Made by a program: the position numbers and the translations under genes
The notes under the pieces: model-generated
The model's input: only the letters and a program-made list of their open reading frames with translations
Databases searched by the model: none
Told to the model about the DNA's origin: nothing
In this document: positions 62,339 through 64,000 of the stretch, piece by piece
Numbering within the stretch: the stretch's first letter is position 1
How the letters are laid out: the number at the start of each line of letters is the position of its first letter
Assembly: GCA_036245525.1 (NCBI GenBank)
Contig: BTPG01000004.1
Coordinates: forward strand, 18,053,412-18,117,411
Origin: Semisulcospira habei
Lineage: Eukaryota > Mollusca > Gastropoda > Semisulcospiridae
Reading direction: 5' to 3'
DNA length: 64,000 bases

Positions 62339-62849
62339 TTAGTTAGACCTAACTATTTGCCATAATAATGAAAATTCATGCACGTTTGTATAAATTAAAA
62401 ATGTGTCATATTGCAATTGACCTCTCGTGGCCTTCAGCTTTTCTAGAGATGATTCAACATTTGGTATGTTTAAATGGGTTTTATCATCCACCATCACCAT
62501 GCCAACTTTAAAGTATGTGTTTGAAACGGTCTCAAAAATAACGGTATGACCGTAATAACTGCTGTTAACGGACAGACCGATGTAGAAACAGACAAAATGT
62601 GTGTATAATTTATATTCACTCACTGTGTTGTCCAATTCTAGCAAAGCACATTTTTATTCCATAAAATATAGATTGGCTCCAATCCTTATAAAGCTTAAAA
62701 GTGCCTGTAAGAGGTATCTCCCCATTTTACAGTCTCGCACAATCCAGAATGGTGCCAATCAAAACTGCAGTAATAACTGTACTTACATGCCAAATTTCAT
62801 AAGTCTGGGACACATTTGCAGTATAGTAGACTAATTATTATTATTAATT
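62339..62849. other. no gene recognised
   Basis: No supported feature. Confidence 0.4.
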
Positions 62850-63110
62850 TGACAAAATTTGTGTTTTCTCAAATACTATTCACAACTTCAAACCCAAACT
62901 TGGCACCACAAAATCTGATGGTAAGACCTTTCTATGCTTACCAATATGGATGACCCCCAAGAAGGGTCAAGGATCACAAGAGATCAGGAAATAGTTAAAA
63001 AATAGCTTGTTTTTTTTCTCAAGTACTACTCACAACTTCAAACACAAACTTGGTACGGAGATACTTGATGATGTTTCTGAGCATACTAATTTGGATGACC
63101 CCTCAAATTA
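62850..63110. repeat. two-unit degenerate tandem repeat, ~150-bp period
   Basis: ACTATTCACAACTTCAAAC at about 62874 and ACTACTCACAACTTCAAAC at about 63027, followed by similar AAACTTGG and ATGGATGACCCC words in the same order. Confidence 0.65.
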
Positions 63111-63205
63111 TCCCTTAAATTATCGTGGTCAGTCCATCTCCTGCAACTGGTACATAGTTGGGAGTTGACACCTCCAAAATGTGGGAAATGCAGCACCTGG
63201 GTTAA
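63095..63205. mobile_element. right half of a palindromic MITE, subfamily 2
   Basis: CCCTTAAATTATCGTGGTCAGTCCATCTCCTGCAACTGG-type arm and terminal GGGTTAA (TTAA at 63202-63205) are present. The left half and hairpin partner are missing. Confidence 0.75.
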
Positions 63206-63744
63206 ACGTGTCTTGCTGTGCTGTTCACAGAAGCATCCATCACCATGCACCTCTGCTTACAGTCATGTGGTTGAACCATAACATGGTCAGCAGCCACATC
63301 ATTGACTATGCCTTGATCAGTACAGTATACCTCAGAAAACGTATGAGCTGGCTGGAAGAGATGCTAGGAGGTCTGAGATGCTGTCTTGTTGAGTCTTGTG
63401 GATTGCAAAAAGTTCATGAGAATGGAATGACGGACTTCTTCCACAGAAGAAGTGTGCGTTTTCAAAAGAAAAATAAACACTGTATGTAATTCAAAAGTCA
63501 TGCATGTTCTGCATCTGCCAGCGGTCAACCTGAGAAAACCATGCAGGCACTGTCACATTTTGTTTGTGATCTTCTCACAAGTGCGTGTGTCCTTGTGTAA
63601 TTAGAATTATTTTCAATACATTTATATCATGTCTGAAACCTGCCCTGTTGTCTTTCCAATGGTTACCCATTCCATTTGCGGATGTACTCCGCAGATAGAC
63701 CCACCCAGGGAGTATGCCGTAAGCACACTTCTGTTCAAATGAGA
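63206..63744. other. no gene recognised
   Basis: A 103-codon frame (63181-63489) has no recognisable domain and starts within MITE sequence. Confidence 0.4.
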
Positions 63745-64000
63745 TTCATTCATTCATTCAGTCCTCTCTGCGCCGTCTGGTGCTTGAGGCGACGGCAAGG
63801 GAGCGCCACTTTTGTCTGTCAGCTGCTATTTTGGGTGCTGTTTGCAGAGTAAGGCCTCTGTTCTTGAGCTCTCGCTCCACGGTTCGGCGCCACGTCTCCT
63901 TTGGTCGCCCACGGTTTCTCTTCCCCTGTGGTGTCCATCTCAGTGCCACCCTTGGTAATAAGTCGGGTGACATTCTGCAAACGTGGCCTAGCCATCTCCA
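63745..64000 (-). mobile_element. RTE-like LINE 3' end, cut by window edge
   Basis: The minus-strand peptide (63758-63973) contains GKRNRGRPKETWRRTVEREL and DRQKWRSLAVASS, the usual C-terminus of RTE-like reverse transcriptases. A (TGAA)n tail is visible on the minus strand at about 63745-63757. Continues past the right edge. Confidence 0.8.

Noticed and set aside
51094..64000. Further pyruvate carboxylase exons
   Set aside because: No frame with the expected continuation of the ATP-grasp domain was seen after 51093; remaining frames belong to repeats.

Overview
This is a repeat-dense animal genomic window, probably from a marine mollusc or another lophotrochozoan. The inference rests on GT-AG introns, TTAA-flanked palindromic MITEs, DIRS, CR1/L2-like and I-like retroelements, a degenerate array built on TCAAGGTCA, and long (GT)n/(CA)n tracts. 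It is not bacterial: there are no operons, and most long reading frames belong to transposable elements. Species identity cannot be fixed from the sequence alone.

Two host-type genes are recognisable, both on the + strand. (1) At about 1.8-5.75 kb a gene encodes paired zinc-finger-like motifs, a Crypton-like tyrosine-recombinase domain and a C-terminal SANT/Myb-like helix-turn-helix region. Its last exon (3337-5754) is long, and an upstream exon ending at 2046 joins it in phase. (2) The 5' part of a mitochondrial pyruvate carboxylase gene has coding exons at 36400-36598, 39135-39319, 43789-43954 and 50948-51093. All splice phases agree, and together they give about 232 residues: transit peptide, start of biotin carboxylase and the ATP-grasp glycine loop. 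The gene runs off the right edge through an intron of more than 12.9 kb. A TATA box and GTAAGT donor near 9.6-9.7 kb could be a promoter and non-coding first exon, possibly of this gene.

Layout. 1-9 kb: LINE scrap, tRNA-type SINE, the recombinase gene, nested MITEs and two DNA transposons with 6-bp target duplications. 9-16 kb: mostly non-coding, with a 740-bp inverted-repeat element and a 376-bp satellite of 3.6 units. 16.3-19.3 kb: a LINE whose 5' part is inverted (twin priming), bounded by a perfect 14-bp duplication. 20-23.4 kb: MITEs, a large palindrome and LINE tails. About 23.5-35.8 kb: one CR1/L2-like LINE cut by four later insertions, each with its own target duplication; the largest is a young 6.6-kb Gypsy element with a well-formed -1 frameshift signal. 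36.3-51.1 kb: pyruvate carboxylase exons, with a 3.5-kb LINE inside a MITE in intron 2 and a complete 6.4-kb DIRS element in intron 3. 52.1-59.8 kb: a decayed I-like LINE next to a 5'-truncated copy of another DIRS subfamily. 59.8-64 kb: a roughly 145-bp degenerate array, a second copy of the 740-bp inverted-repeat element, half a MITE and the end of another LINE.

The window is best read as a layered insertion history. Empty and filled versions of the same repeats within it allow target sites and relative order to be deduced without outside data.
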